DNA of 64,000 bases from Odontocerum albicorne (GCA_949825065.1 OX463859.1:13096452-13160451); one strand, 5' to 3'. Shown: positions 1-13,341, numbered from the stretch's first letter. Made by a program: numbers and translations. Notes: generated by a model from the sequence alone, not told the origin.

Positions 1-897
1 TTAAAAATATATCTACTTCAAGAAAGCCTGCAGCATTTTAGACACACCAATCGTTGTGGAACTTAGATCTTCTTAAATTGGAATTTCGGATTTGATTTGT
101 CAAAATTGTCTGCTTGCTGAAGTGAAACCGTTTACATTCAATAAATGGCATATCCATAATGGCTGACAATTATACTTGATCACGAGCCTTATCTATTAGA
201 AAAAAATACTTGTCATAAAACTTCACTGTTCGTATTCTTCTAAACGTATAAGGGAACTATAAAAGTGATTACGGTTTATCATCAATTCATTTTGCCGAGG
301 AAGGAGCACTAGTTAAATAATTTAAAAACGAATTATCGTTTAGATGCCTATTTTCTGACTCGAGAGTTACAGGTTTAGTCATTTTCTTGAAAAAGAGGTC
401 TTTATCTTGATTTAATGTAAGGTCGTTTGATATGATATATTTCAGGTTGTTTGGAAGAAATTTACCACAAGGAAATAAACTCGCCAAGTTGTACTGTATA
501 CGAAGAAAATGTAATATAATATGATATATTTTGCTTGTGTTGGATAAAAAAAATGGTTTTTATTATAACTTTTTGCCACAAAAAGCATATTTATCTTATA
601 CGATCAATATACGCGTTATTTATTGAATTGGCGTTAATTTTTGTAGAATTCCATTTTTTTTTATTAAATTGTTGACATTAACAGCTTGAAAAGACTTTCA
701 TTGAGTGAAATAAAGCTGTCAAATTTATTGTGTAGATTCTTTTCACAATTTGATTAAAAAAGTGTTTTTTTTTCATAACTAAAAAGGTTCGTAAAAATTA
801 GAAAACATGAATTATTACTAAGAAATAAATTACAGTGAATCGATATTAATTCACGGTTTACTTCATATTAAACTGAAAATATTCACCTTCACGATAC

Positions 898-1075
898 GAT
901 GACCTTTGTGGCCTAGTTGGTAGAATGCGTGTCTTATACACAAGGATTTCGGGTTTTATATCCAGTGGCAACCAAAATTAAGAGTCGTGTTCTGCTTTTT
1001 TACACGAGGTGTTTTTATATTTTTCTAGTTGCTTGGAAGAAACAGTTAAGAACTAAAGTATAATCTCTGTTAAGA
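898..1075 (+). mobile_element. tRNA-derived SINE copy (decayed)
   Basis: The head 'gacctttgtggcctagttgg' matches the A-box region of the SINE family, followed by a weak B box (ttcgggttttatatcc) and the body ending in the ggtt/ttggaaga tail around 1028. It is diverged from the cleaner copy at 49324. Confidence 0.7.
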
Positions 1076-1078
1076 TGA

Positions 1079-1735
1079 TAGTCCATAACTGTATTTAAGT
1101 ACCGATTTTGATGTATGGGAGTGAAACGTGAATGCATGCACTGAGAAGAATACATGGGGCCAATGTACAATATGAACAAAGACTGATGTGTTGTTTAAGA
1201 TGAAGATAAGCACATGGAGATGGTTTGGGCATGTGGGATAAATTATTTAAAAAAGTAACAAAGCAAATATACAATGCAAATGTGGCACGACACTCCGATA
1301 GTGGTACTCCGAAAAATATTATCCAAAATATACGAAAAACCGAGGAAGCCTCGAAATAACTTTTTCTACAATTCTTCAATTGCATTGGTAAGGAATCGAC
1401 AAAGAGAATTGATGGACACCTGAAAGAAGCTGAAAAATATGCTGTTGAAATACATGCACTGACAATGTATGACACATTACGGGATAAAGTGATTAAAGAT
1501 AAATATGAACTAAAGGCTGATGTGTTGAGGGAGAGAAAAGTGCATGGAGTGACAATGTATGATATATTACAAGATAAAGTGATTAGGGTGTTGAGGGAGA
1601 TATATAACTTGGAATGCGCGGTAGAGGAAGACCAAGAAAAGTATGGTTAAATCAAGTGAATAATATTTTGAAAGAAGGAAATGTGAAAATTCAGAGAAAT
1701 CATTGAAACTGTATGATAATGTTTATGATTTATCG
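1079..1735 (+). mobile_element. RTE-like LINE fragments (3' part of ORF2)
   Basis: Translation shows remnants of the C-terminal region seen many times in this window: a 'LMYGSET'-like start near 1110, then 'MYDxLRDKVIxDKYELKADVL' and a 'GRPRKVWLxQVNNILKEGNVKIQRN' type segment near 1615-1705. Frames are broken and a piece is internally duplicated (two 'TMYDxLxDKVI' stretches at 1465 and 1552). It is a dead copy. Confidence 0.65.
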
Positions 1736-1850
1736 CAGTCTGGTTTTTTTCACTTGAGGTTTTTTTCTTTCTGTTTGGTTGATAGGTATTGCCAATAAAG
1801 CCCGTTAAATTGTACATGATACAACAAAAGTTATACATTACAATTTTATC
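1736..1850 (+). mobile_element. SINE/LINE-A 3' tail fragment
   Basis: Contains 'cagtctggttttt', then a 'ggttgataggtattgcc' and 'caataaagcccgttaaattgtac' segment, the common 3' tail of the SINE and LINE-A families. The tRNA-like head is missing. Confidence 0.5.
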
Positions 1851-2589
1851 AATCATGAGGGATAGGTTATGGTGCTGACAATGATATCAGATAAAATAAA
1901 TGTTCATATGTAATGTTTTTTTCTATCATATGCAGAATGAGAATAGGACCTTGTCTGAGAGGAAGCCGCCTTATACCATATATCCATATCATGGAGAAGA
2001 AACTCTTGACCGTGTTTTGTATGAACCACTTATATATGTAATACACAAGTATAAATGTTCAACATGTCCCACCTACTCAAATTAAATTCCATATTCATTT
2101 ACAGCCGGAATTTATTATATAAAATAGCTTACATATTTAGTTAGATAATAATTTTTTCATGATTTTACGCTTCCTCCTTTCTTTTAAAATGTTATTAGCA
2201 TAAATCATCTTCTTATAGGATAGAACGCATAATTATCTGAAAATAATACGAATATGCACCGTTCGTAAATTAAGCAAGACGTTCATTTTATTTTTCAAGA
2301 GGAAAAATATACATTTTATACCTTTGTTCTTGGAAGAGCTCCTTAAAATATGTTAGAGTATCATTTTGAGTCGGGTAAAGAAGTCGTTGCACCCAGTAAA
2401 AAAATCGGGAATCAAGACAAAGGTAAATCTGATGGTTATAATATACGAGTATATTCACGTTCCAATAATAGAGTTAAAACACTTATCGAAAGTGATTTGG
2501 CTTAAAAATTGTAGCACTTCATAAAATGATATTTATTTATTACATGAATCCCCTTTTCAAGTATATCCTATACTGCGTGTATAGACTAT

Positions 2590-2760
2590 TTTTTGCGAAC
2601 CTTTCATCATTCATTCATCCTGCGTGGCTGAACCTTCTCAATGAAGCTTTCTTTATCTTAAGCACTGCATCTTCTTTCAATCCACATTCTTTCTTAATGT
2701 CTTAATTTCTTATTCAGTCATACATTGTTTATTTCAAGATCATATTTGGCTTGCTTGATC
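2590..2760 (-). mobile_element. RTE-like LINE fragment
   Basis: The + strand shows the reverse complement of the family's C-terminal region (cattcattc, then cttcaatg, then cttaatttcttattcagtcatacattg), matching better copies such as 22590-22870 and 55556-55945. It is short and degenerate. Confidence 0.5.
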
Positions 2761-2944
2761 TGGACAAGCGAAACGAAGTCTAGGAAACGTGTGTATTCCT
2801 ACTAAAATCCACATTAGCCCCAAAACTGTGATCCTTTTTGAAAAAAAATAAATAACATTGCATGCAGATGTTCAAACTAAGAAACATTGCAAATTTTTGG
2901 CTAAAATTTATTTTTGATTACGGTTTTTAAAACAGTTCCTAAAT

Positions 2945-3200
2945 AATAATAAAAGGATGATTTATACAGCGCCGTTTAGAGAGCAAACTCTAACTCAGGA
3001 TTCGAATACACCCATAAATGTTTATTACTCCCACAAAGAATGGTCTTTAAGTGCTTCCTAAAGCTTCACACGCCGCCCATAGCACTAACACTAGGAGGCA
3101 AACCATTCCACGCCACAGGACCAGCAACGGCAAAAACTCTATCATAATACTCCGCTCTATGGGATTGATTTGGAACAACCGTTCATTTAACGATACACAG
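2945..3200 (-). mobile_element. LINE ORF2 C-terminal fragment
   Basis: The minus strand near 3180-3060 reads like 'YYDRVFAVAGPVAWNGLPP', the usual 'RSFxVAxPxxWNxLP' end of jockey/CR1-like reverse transcriptases. It is followed by a tail that mentions 'gcgcc..tttagagagcaaactc', which recurs at 15300, 18985, 21975 and 59590. The exact clade is unresolved. Confidence 0.5.
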
Positions 3201-3865
3201 AACAAGTAAATCACAATTATTTACCTGCAAATAAAATAAATTTTATCTAGTATCTATTCTGTGTTTTTAAAATAAAATATCTGTTAACAGTAAGGTTAAG
3301 TTTAAATTGTTTAACTTCTTTTTTCTGTTAAATCAAAAAATGAATTATATTTTGAAGTTTAGGAAGTTTACCCATTTCCAAAACAGAGAGTAATCAAATA
3401 TCGGTTTTTAGCTTATACTCGTATAGTCAAGTTAGTTAATTGAATTTTACAGAGTATTTCTTCTTAAAGACAATTTCGACTTGCACGTAAATTTTAAAAC
3501 AATTGCTTCCAAAAGACACTTTCCTATTTTCTTATAATAATTATTTCGACAAGGGAAAGAATGGAAATGTCTCATTACGGAATTCTTTTAAACAATTGTG
3601 AGATGTAATTCGTTTTTATGTAAAAAGTCTCGATGTCTAGAGGTAAAGATGACAGGTAGAGATATCTAACAATTAAAAGTAAATCATCTTCCAGCACTGT
3701 GTCTGCATTATTACACGTTTTGATTTTATGAGGCGCTTGACTGTTACTGATTATTATGCAATCAGATTGAATCACATTATTCGCTAATGAAGTAATTTTA
3801 TATAATAAAAAAACTCTTAAAGAATAATTTATTCATTTTGATAAATTATTGTACTGTACAATAGA

Positions 3866-4236
3866 GTTAATTGGCAAGTGGCAAACTCTTACAAGCTACC
3901 ATACAATTGATTTACAAAGTTAATTGACAAGTGGCAAACTCTTACAAGCTACCATACAATTGAATTACAAAGTTTATTGACAAGTGTCAAACTCTTACAA
4001 GCTGCCATACAATTGATTTACAAAGTTAATTGACAAGTGGCAAACTCTTACAAGCTACCATAGAATTGATTTACAAAGTTTATTGACAAGTGTCAAACTC
4101 TTACAAGCTACCATACAATTGATTTACAAAGTTTATTGACAAGTGGCAAACTCTTACAAGCAACCATACAATTGATTTACAAAATTTATTAACAAGTGGC
4201 AAACTCTTACAAGCTACCATACGATTGATTTACAAA
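3866..4236. repeat. Tandem repeat, 7 x 53 bp
   Basis: Seven head-to-tail copies of a 53-bp unit (core 'ggcaaactcttacaagc') at 3866, 3919, 3972 and so on, a span of exactly 371 bp. Copies differ by a few substitutions (ttaattg versus tttattg, gtggc versus gtgtc). No spacer structure and no coding potential. Confidence 0.95.
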
Positions 4237-4527
4237 GTTTTGAGTTAAAGGAGGAGAATTTGTATTTTTGATGAAGAGAAAAAAAGAACCATGCAATACT
4301 AAAATAATAAATATAAATGGATCAAAAACCAAAATATTGAGTTTTTGCAAAATAATCTGATGAGAAACAGTTTACTTTTCTTTATCTTAGACTTTTCTTC
4401 CACTTGGAGATTTCGGGTTCAATTTTCGATGCTCCGTAATGAAATTTGTTGCAGTCTGGCTAAACAGTTTCTCTAGTCGACTATTATTGTCTCTCTACGT
4501 GCAATTATATTTCGACCTTCTCTTTTG

Positions 4528-4690
4528 CGTGGTTGGTAAGCAGCCTATATTCCAACGGGTTTTTTCGTCTTGATTTACGTTGGTACCCAGATTTATAAAA
4601 AAGGACTTCAGTATGTTTTTTATGCCTGTTCAATAACTTTCTAATTGGTTGGAAGAAATTATCTAATGTCAATTATCCCTCCAGATTATA
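4528..4690 (+). mobile_element. Decayed SINE copy
   Basis: Remnants in order: 'gcgtggttggtaagcag' (A-box region), 'ttggtacccagattta', and 'ctaattggttggaagaaattat' (tail). A further scrap with a B-box-like 'ttcgggttcaattttc' is at 4406-4425. Strongly diverged. Confidence 0.4.
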
Positions 4691-5740
4691 CTACAAACAA
4701 AAAAGTAATACAATACAATAGTGTTTCCAACATGTTTGGTCACATGCTGCGAACGACGAGTATGTTATGTGTCAAGTTCAAGGAAGAATTAAAGAATAAA
4801 AAATATTTGTTTATTTTTGTAATTTATTTTATCAAACACTTAATTATAAATTAATTAATTTAACATAATTAAGTAACATCTATCATTTTACATCCGAAAA
4901 CTTAGATTTAATATTTTGTTCCGTTCAAAATACTTATATTTATTCTTAACATATAAAACACATCAAAAAGTCTAGATGCTCTCGGGTGTTTTGATTTTTT
5001 TTGACATTGCCTTAAAATTTGTTTGAACCTTTGCAGTTCAAGTTATTTAAACTTATCATAATTTTGATTTTTGGAAGACGAAAGTCATCGCGACTTTATG
5101 AGGTAATTATAGGCTTCCTATTGTAGATTTTCGAGTATATTTTGACCTTTTCGAGTATATTTTGGCAATAAGTAATTATGCCACTTAAAATATAGACTAA
5201 GATATGAAAAAATATAGATTTTTTATCGTGCTCACATCTAGTTTACAAAGAATATCCTCAATTCTAGTGTTTTTTTTTTTAATTTTAAACAGTTCTAATC
5301 CCTGTATTCACTGTTGTATGTTATTATCTTGATTTTCTATCGTTTATATAACGTGTCTTGTTTTTTTTAACGCTTTATATTTAATACTTTACAACGCACT
5401 ATCGTGTTTTCCTTTTGGAATGATTAGTAAATCTCTTTTTTTTATTTAGTCTCTGAAATATTAAGTGTTTATTTATAATAGTAAAAAAGAACAGTAAAAA
5501 ACAAATCGAATCACAGTGAAAAAAAAATATGTGGCGTGAATTTGTGTTATTCATAAGAAGTGTTTCTTGTTTTTCTTGTGTCTTTGGTATTTGATATTTC
5601 ACAACGGAACGTACTGGTTTCCTCTTGGAGTGTTACGACAAAATAATGTGAGTAATAACACGATTTATAGATATTCCTCTCAATAAAACATAAACCGCAA
5701 AATAAACAAACTCTTTTTTTTGGTTTATCGCAAGGTTCTT

Positions 5741-6369
5741 TGAACGTTAGTATTGATGGATACCTTGCGGAGGGATTTGAACGTTAGTATTGATGGATAC
5801 CTTGCGGAGGGATTTGAACGTTAGTATTGATGGATACCTTGCGGAGGGCTTTGAACGTTAGTATTGATGGATACCTTGCGGAGGGATTTGAACGTTAGTA
5901 TTGATGGATACCTTGCGGAGGGATTTGAACGTTAGTATTGATGGATACCTTGCGGAGGGATTTGAACGTTAGTATTGATGGATACCTTGCGGAGGGATTT
6001 GAACGTTAGTATTGATGGATACCTTGCGGAGGGATTTGAACGTTAGTATTGATGGATACCTTGCGGAGGGCTTTGAACGTTAGTATTGATGGATACCTTG
6101 CGAAGGGCTTTGAACGTTAGTATTGATGGATACCTTGCGGAGGGATTTGAACGTTAGTATTGATGGATACCTTGCGGAGGGATTTGAACGTTAGTATTGA
6201 TGGATACCTTGCGGAGAGATTTGAACGTTAGTATTGATGGATACCTTGCGGAGGGATTTGAACGTTAGTATTGATGGATACCTTGCGGAGGGCTTTGAAC
6301 GTTAGTATTGATGGATACCTTGCGGAGGGCTTTGAACGTTAGTATTGATGGATACCTTGCGGAGGGATT
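5741..6369. repeat. Tandem repeat, 17 x 37 bp
   Basis: Seventeen near-identical copies of a 37-bp unit (core 'gttagtattgatggatacc', then 'ttgcggaggga'), 629 bp in total, with a partial unit before it (ttatcgcaaggttcttt). The main variant swaps 'ggatt' for 'ggctt' in several copies. The high identity suggests recent or ongoing homogenisation. Confidence 0.95.
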
Positions 6370-6839
6370 TGAACTTATGTATAATAGATGGATTGATTTA
6401 TGATTGAATGGAGTTAAAACAAAAAATAATCCAACTTTTATTGAATAGAATAAAATATAAATAAAAAGTTGTGTAACTACGCAGGCCAGAGAATCTTTAC
6501 CGGTTTTTGTGAAAATGGTTAATATTAGTATTTTTTGTGTTTTATGATCGTAAATAATATCAAAAAATTTCGACCACATTTAATTTTTTTTTAACATTTT
6601 TTAAAATTTTATTTCGTTCGAGTAATCTCGTGTAATATAAATACATATTTGAATATATCATTAAATTTTTTCTCCCATAAATACGTTTTATACTCGAATA
6701 TGACGATCGCGTATCTCACGAGCAAGGAGATAACAATACTTTCGACTGTACCAACGGAAGACAATTTAATAATACTATTGGTATATTAGTTAGTATTTAT
6801 GTTAAATAAAGCCACAACAAAAATACACAAAAGTTTTAG

Positions 6840-7125
6840 ACTGCACAATTAAGCATGGAGTGATGTGTGCTGGGATATACTAAAATATACCATAAACGAA
6901 ACTCCTGGATTCGCAACAAAACAAAGATATAAGATGTAATAAAGGTGTACAAGAAGATGAAGTGGCAATGGGTAGGGCAAGCTGTCAGATTTCCGATGGA
7001 TATCCAAAATAGTATCCAAGATGCATAAAAATCCCCAAAAAAAGACCGAAGGTACTCTGGGTATCTGAAATCAGGAAGCATTACAGCGTCACATGGTACC
7101 AACGAGCAAAAAAACCGAATTGTTT
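6840..7125 (+). mobile_element. LINE ORF2 C-terminal fragment
   Basis: The + strand translates in pieces to 'RISNKTKI', 'MKWQWVGQAVRFP' and 'PKKRPKVLWVSEIRKH', matching the 'KWxWxGHxxR ... RxxGRPxxRWxDxI' layout of RTE/BovB-like ORF2 C-termini. Stops interrupt the frame. Confidence 0.55.
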
Positions 7126-7894
7126 GGTTTTGACTTCATCCTATATTCCTATAGTGGATCGACCCAGATTGACAATGACGATAATATTGAGTGTACGGAT
7201 ATGTACTCGTACTTAGCGGCTGCGGTTATTTGATTGGGAGCTTCCCTGCATCTGTATATTTGGTGAGAAGGCCGCAGAAAACTCAACAAAGGAAGACAAA
7301 CTACAAAGAACCCTTGTAAATCTTCTGCTATGTGATAGCAACACATTCGGCTTTAGTACCACTGCAATAAGGATAAGTTCTTTATCGAGGATACAAATCG
7401 CTCCTGATGGAGCGTGTATGCTGTTAATGGTGATAATGTTGAAACATAACTTGGCTGCCTTATAAAGCTAATAATTCCGCGTGAAATTTATATTTTGTCA
7501 ATTATTTTAATTGTACAAGGAAACATGTCGAACATTCCGCTATTGAACCTAACCTTGACATGAATATGTTTTACATGAATTTATAAAATAGCGCATTAGA
7601 CTTTAGACCTCTAAGATTAATTAGCGTAAATATCAAAAGTCAATTTCTTGAAACACGTTTTTTTGTTCTTTCAGTATAAATCTCAAGTACTATCAATATT
7701 ATTAACTAATTAGGCATTCCATTCTATAAAGAGGATGATTTGTTCCAATAACAACCTGAAGGAAATTAGGCAGTCTGAGAATATGTAACAAACTACTCTA
7801 GTTCTAATTATTTAAAGAGTTTAGGACAACATATGGTATTCAGATATGTGACTATAAATTAACGGAGAATTAAGTACGAATAGGTACGACATGT

Positions 7895-8094
7895 TGAACG
7901 GACGGGGAACATTTCAATTGAGTAAAGGTTGTACGCGGAAGAAGGAGAGTGGGCAGGCCAAGGCTGCGATGGGAGGATGAAATTGAGAGGGACGCAACCC
8001 GGCTGCTGCAGGCGCAGGATTGGAGGGTCGTGGCGGAAGACAGGAGAGGTTGGAGGCGAAGATTGACGGAGGTCAAAGCTCGATATGGGCTGTA
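7895..8094 (+). mobile_element. LINE ORF2 C-terminus with stop codon
   Basis: The + strand reads 'RRRVGRPRLRWEDEIERDA', then 'QDWRVVAEDRRGWRRRLTEV' and a TAG at 8092-8094. This is the usual end of a LINE ORF2 (GRPRxRWxDD...DRxxWRRxL). It is GC-richer than its surroundings, so probably a younger insertion than most in this window. Confidence 0.75.
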
Positions 8095-8099
8095 GGACC

Positions 8100-8290
8100 A
8101 TCGAAAGAAATAAGAAAGGTTGTATGCAGTGCGCAGAGGACACTCAAAGAAACATGATCGAGGGTCTCCTCACCCATTCCACATGTGCATGTAGGGTTTT
8201 CTTTAATATGGATTTTATAAAGGTGACTTTCTATCAGACAGTGATCTATTTTTATCCTGCATATGATACACAATTCGTTTGAACAGATTT
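8100..8290 (-). mobile_element. LINE ORF2 C-terminal cysteine motif fragment
   Basis: The minus strand translates to 'IDHCLIESHLYKIHIKENP' followed by 'CTCGMGEETLDHV', the CxC...H...C block found after the RNase H or RT domain of jockey/I/R1-type LINEs. Related scraps are at 1935-2060, 28570-28810 and 51195-51497. Confidence 0.55.
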
Positions 8291-8448
8291 ATTTTGAGGA
8301 ACTAAGGTTTAATGGGTATTTTAACCTGAATATTCCTGTAGGTAGCACCCTTATTGCTACTAGACAGCCTTCCCAGGCCATTGATTGAAAGTGTAGTGCT
8401 TTATAAGGAACGACTTAAAAATATAACGAATTTTGGGTAAAATAATTG

Positions 8449-8880
8449 TAAGCCATTTTTGGAATGAAAATCTGGAATGAAACACGTAATACACTGCCTT
8501 GGAACTAAGAGTTTTTCAATTGATTTTTTAAACATGCCAATGATGGAACGACTCGAAAATTAGTTGGTTACTGGTTCTAGAATCTAACTACATGGACAGT
8601 AAAGAACGACATAAAAATAGAGCAGTTAACTGGGAAAACCAGTAAATAATATTTACTTAAATATAGCGCATGCCCATGATTGGAAAGATGCTTTATATTT
8701 CTGGCGAGATGGGAGCAGGTGGTGGTATAATTTTTAAGGGATTTATACAAAAGTAATACATAAACTTTGGGTCTATTTCTTATATTCAACTAATTAAGTT
8801 ATTTCTGATATGAATTGACATAATCGTACTTTATCAGGTTTAATATGAATCTCGGACAAACATGAATGAATGGCTATTAC
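8449..8880 (-). mobile_element. LINE-A 3' portion
   Basis: Matches the other LINE-A copies on the minus strand: 'gaatgaaacacgtaatac', 'aactaagagtttttcaattg' and a 'ctacatggacagtaaagaacg' block, then on to 'cgtactttatcaggttta'. It encodes the decayed end of a reverse transcriptase. The 3' tail is missing. Confidence 0.65.
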
Positions 8881-9174
8881 TTTTGACGAGTATAATAAAA
8901 GGCAAAATACATTTAAAAGTGGGTGATTGGTACACTTATCGATGGTGCCATTAGAGATAACCTGTGTAAACTAATTTGTGATATGCGTATGCTGTTGCAT
9001 ATAGAGCAAGGACCTTCAGTTCTTGTAGTTTTTCTGAGTCTCTTTCTTCATTGGGTCCCTAATAATTTTCACACCATTTGTACACCATTTGCTTTTATTT
9101 TGGATTGCGAAACAAACGCTGTTTTTATTTTAATCTTAACCGGGGATTGCGGAATCGTTTACCATTAGAACCTT

Positions 9175-9290
9175 GATTTTTACAAAAATGGATCAGTCTG
9201 GTTTTCAATTAAGCCCTCTAAAATATATTGTTTGTTGGTTGGAAGAAATGGTCAGTTGGCAATAAGTTCGCCATGTTGTAATGTACGAAT
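9175..9290 (+). mobile_element. SINE tail fragment
   Basis: Contains 'cagtctggttttcaattaag', then 'ttggttggaagaaatgg' and 'ggcaataagttcgccatgtt', the body and tail of the SINE without the tRNA-like head. Confidence 0.6.
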
Positions 9291-10766
9291 ACCCATTACC
9301 CGAGAAGACTATAAAGAAGGCATATAAGTAGGAAATTAGAATACTTGTCGTTGGTGTCACCTGAGATGTCTATGTAAGCCAATTATCGATAGATGTATCT
9401 TGTTGCACATAGGGCAAGGAGCTTCAGAACTTGCAGCGTGTATACGTCTTCTTTCTTAGTTGGATCCCTGGTATTAAACAAGAGGTGTGCGCCATTTGTG
9501 TGGATCTGACGTTGTTTGTTCAGAGTTGGGATAAGCATCTATGTTTTTGAGTGTGTCATGCAGCACGTCCTTATACATTTTGCGCTGCCCACTGTGCTTT
9601 CTTATGCACTCCGTCAGCTCACCAAAACTCTTCCCTTGGTGAGTTTTCTGTAGTTTTCTCACCATATATATCTATCTTCGCATATAAACAAATGCGGGGA
9701 AGTTCCTAATCAACAGTCTGCAACCGCTACCTTTCCACTATTACACTTTACATCTTCGCTTGATAGAATTATGTGTTATATATCCTGATTTTTCTTTTTG
9801 CATTGTCGGTTCTTGAATCGTTGTACTATGCTTTCTTCCTCTTCTTGCGCACGGATGGTATCGAATACCAGGAGGCGGGGTGCTGCCGTTGGAGGGGTGT
9901 AGGGTGAAACCTGACGATACCTGCTGACATAAGAAATCAATCGTTGGAAATGTTTGTCACGCACATCAATAGCTGACGCAAACGATGTGATTTGTGGTCC
10001 ATGTGTAGAATAGAGAGATAATTAAGCCAACTGAAAGTCAAGACAACTACTCAAAATACTTCCTCAATGTATGCACATATAAACAATACCCTCAGACATA
10101 TGACACAATAGTTGAACTCTTCAAACCATTGACATATGACACAAATGGGCGGAAACACACAAAATACTGATGGAAATTAATTCTAAGATCTCTCTCTCTC
10201 GCTCGCTCGCCCACTAAAGAGGATATTTTCTGGTGACTTGAGTTAGGTATGCTAGCATGCAGTTTCACTGATAGTTAATTTTTTTGGTCACATCACCCAT
10301 GTCAAGCATCTGTTGTAAGCTGATCATTTCACTTTTCTTTTGGTACGGACGCAAATTAAATAATAAATTGTTATATAATAAAAAAAACTGTTACGAGAAC
10401 ACCTTGCACTCGACTGGTTGCCATGAGCAAACGATATGTGGGTCACACAAAACTTCTCAATTGAATGTGTAATGTCACTCTGATGAACCGGTCCGGTCCG
10501 TTGTGAAATTGAAAGAGCAGTTTGTTTGTTGGTTACTGTCCATTCTACTGAAGCTTGGTTAATCTGGTGGGCCCACAATTATTCTAAATCATTATCATCA
10601 TTCTGCTTATACATGTCCGCTGCTGCATGCAAGGCTCCCATTTCCTACTGCCCTCGTTCATATCTTGATCGCTTTGCATCCATTGCATCCTAGCGAATTA
10701 TCTGATGTCATCCATCCATCGTGTAGACGGCTTTCTTTGTCGTATCTACTCAGTGCACGATGTATA

Positions 10767-10966
10767 TTGTATTATAATTTCGTTATATACAGAATAACCC
10801 AGTAGACTTATTGCCATGCGGCAATCTTTTCCGACAAACCAGAAAGATGTTAATAAAATAAATCAAGTGATAACTAGACTGGAATCCATAGGAAACACCA
10901 ATGAGAATTGAACATGCAACTCTCAGGCTGAAAGTCAGACGTCTTAACAACTAGGAGACCGAGATT
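10767..10966 (-). mobile_element. SINE copy
   Basis: On the minus strand the head (A box from about 10960, 'ctcctagttgttaagacg') is followed by a B-box remnant and the tail 'attgccgcatggcaataag' near 10812-10832. Moderately diverged. Confidence 0.7.
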
Positions 10967-11237
10967 AGCGTTTATTATGTATGTATAGGTATATGTTAAA
11001 TGGCGTCTGAAAAAAAATATACTCACTTTTACATCGTGCCGTTTACTTAAATTTGCTGGAGGAATTTTCCGTATCACGCGCTTGCGAAGAGTTTCGGGAC
11101 AAGGAGAACTTTTATTTCATCAAATATAAAGTTTACAACATATAACCAGCAAAAGTGTATTAATTGAGAGCACCCATTAAATGCGCCCAAATACCAAAAC
11201 AAATTATTTGTGATGTTTACGATTCCATGTTATCAGT

Positions 11238-11354
11238 GATATATGAACCAGCGCGGTCATCAGTTTGAACACTTGCGATATATGAACCAGCGCGGTTATC
11301 AGTTTGAACACTTGCGATATATGAACCAGCGCGGTCATCAGTTTGAACACTTGC
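11238..11354. repeat. Tandem repeat, 3 x 39 bp
   Basis: Three copies of a 39-bp unit starting at 11238, 11277 and 11316 (core 'atgaaccagcgcggtcatca'). The middle copy has one C-to-T change. The surrounding sequence is unclassified. Confidence 0.95.
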
Positions 11355-12559
11355 GATTACTAAAAAAATCTAGGTTTATTATTTTATTTGGAGTTTTAAT
11401 CTAAGATGTACCTTAATAAATACTGAATTTATTCAAAGTGTAAATATTTTTTCGAGACACCGTATTTTTAATATCACTTTCACAAAAAAATATATGGGCT
11501 GTGTGGTCTCCTGTGCATGCCGTGCAAAGCAGGTTGTATTTAGGTTGTATTCAATGCAACCTAACTATTTTCTTACCATATGGTAATATCTTCCAGCCAA
11601 CTAGAACTACGCTATAGAGGCCTAAAATGAAATTCGGGCTGCATGTTGTTCATGGCCTGATAGATATAGAAAAGATATAATTTTGTATAACTATAAGAAA
11701 GTGTAGCGTTCTATCCTGTCTCTTCTCCGATAGGGAAACGGCACGATGGTATGTATCTATGTATGCAAAAATACTAAAATACCATTTCAAAAACTCCCGG
11801 CTCGTCTCGAGTAGAATCACAAACAGTGCGGAATAAACATTTTTAAAAGCAGGTTTTTAAGAAAGATCCATTGTTCACTCGGTAAAATCACGCCATCGCG
11901 AAACTAATCGTTTTCTCACAAATTATATAAAATTTATGTAAATATTACACGTACACACGATGGTATTATGTAAAGATACACATAACATTTTCGCAATTAT
12001 TAATTAGCGAACATATCGCAATTAAAATATTTATCACTGATTATAGTCTTCAAAAATATTTACTTGCTTTTAAAAAAGAATCACTTTCAAAATGATTTCG
12101 AGATAATTATATTTTAATTTTAATTTATGCACGCAATAAAAATGTTTTGTAATTAAAAAAATAACAATGTCATAATTACTGCGAATTTCATGGTTTAGTT
12201 GTTAAGACGCATATTTTTTTATTCCGTGGTTCAATTTCTGGTATATAAATTTAATGTAACTGTTTTTGCCATGTATTGTAGTAATAATAATAATAAAAGC
12301 ACAGATTATATAGCACGTTTAAAAAGCACTCTCCTCAAAGGCGCTTTAGCTTGGGATTCAAAAACACTATATACCCGTACATTAAAAATATTACAAAAAG
12401 ATAAAACAAGTTGAGTGTAAGGATAGGAAGGTAGTGTCTGCGGCCAATAAGATCAGGTATTTAACCGATTCTGCATATGTTAAGAAAAATGCAAAAACTC
12501 ACCAAGCAAAGACGAACTAAAAATACAGAGATTGCTTATTGCCTTTCCAGATCACCGCT

Positions 12560-12935
12560 CTCCTTTTTACGTCGTCCTTTACTTTCCATGTAGTGCGACT
12601 TTGGAACCAGTTACAAACGAATGTTATGCTCTCTCCGTCCTTGGAATAATTTAAGAAGCGACTGAAAAAACTTTTAATTTCTAGTTAAGAATGTAACGTG
12701 TCTCATTCTGATTTTTCTTTCCTCTACACCATCCTTTCCTTTTCCGTTGATTAATTATATCTCACTTATACTTTATTATGTATATGTCCTTTAATTTCAT
12801 AAATATGAATCATTGTTTGAATATTTTTTGCGACCTTTGTTTATTTTTGTCAGGTTGATTGAAATAGATTGCCGCCTGACAATAAGCCCATCAGATTGTA
12901 TTTGCAATGAAGTGTTAAATAAATAAATAGATCTT
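12560..12935 (+). mobile_element. LINE-A 3' end
   Basis: The clearest + strand LINE-A terminus along with 31119-31549. A decayed RT end ('tacaaacgaatgttatgctc', 'ctccgtccttgg', then a stop) is followed by a UTR with 'tctcacttatac' and a tail 'ggttgattgaaatagattgc', 'gcctgacaataagccc', ending in (taaa)n at about 12917-12930. The tail is homologous to the SINE tail. Confidence 0.75.
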
Positions 12936-13341
12936 CCGACGTGTGATAGTAACGCACTCGGTTTTAGGTGGAGGGTAGTGTTCGTATGTAGTGTTCATAT
13001 TCAACCATACATTGTGACAAGATTTCCCAAAAATAGTTGTCTTCAAGGGATTCTTAAAGCTGCACACGCTACTCATTTTTTTAACACTTGGAGATATACA
13101 AAATATTAACAAAAAAAAACATATTTATTTCTAGTTTTTTAATTAATAATGAATTAAAACACCTGATTTAGTTTCTATATTATATTTTACAATAATAAAA
13201 ATTCGATTAAATTTAAATATAACTCAAGAAAACAAATATTTACGAAAAGTAAAGATTATTAATTCATTAAATATTCCCCAAACATGATATGTTATATGTT
13301 ACCTGTTGCAATAACAAAATAACACTATCATAGATTAATAC

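Noticed and set aside
5741..6369. CRISPR-like array
   Set aside because: Units are contiguous with no unique spacers, and the window is eukaryotic.
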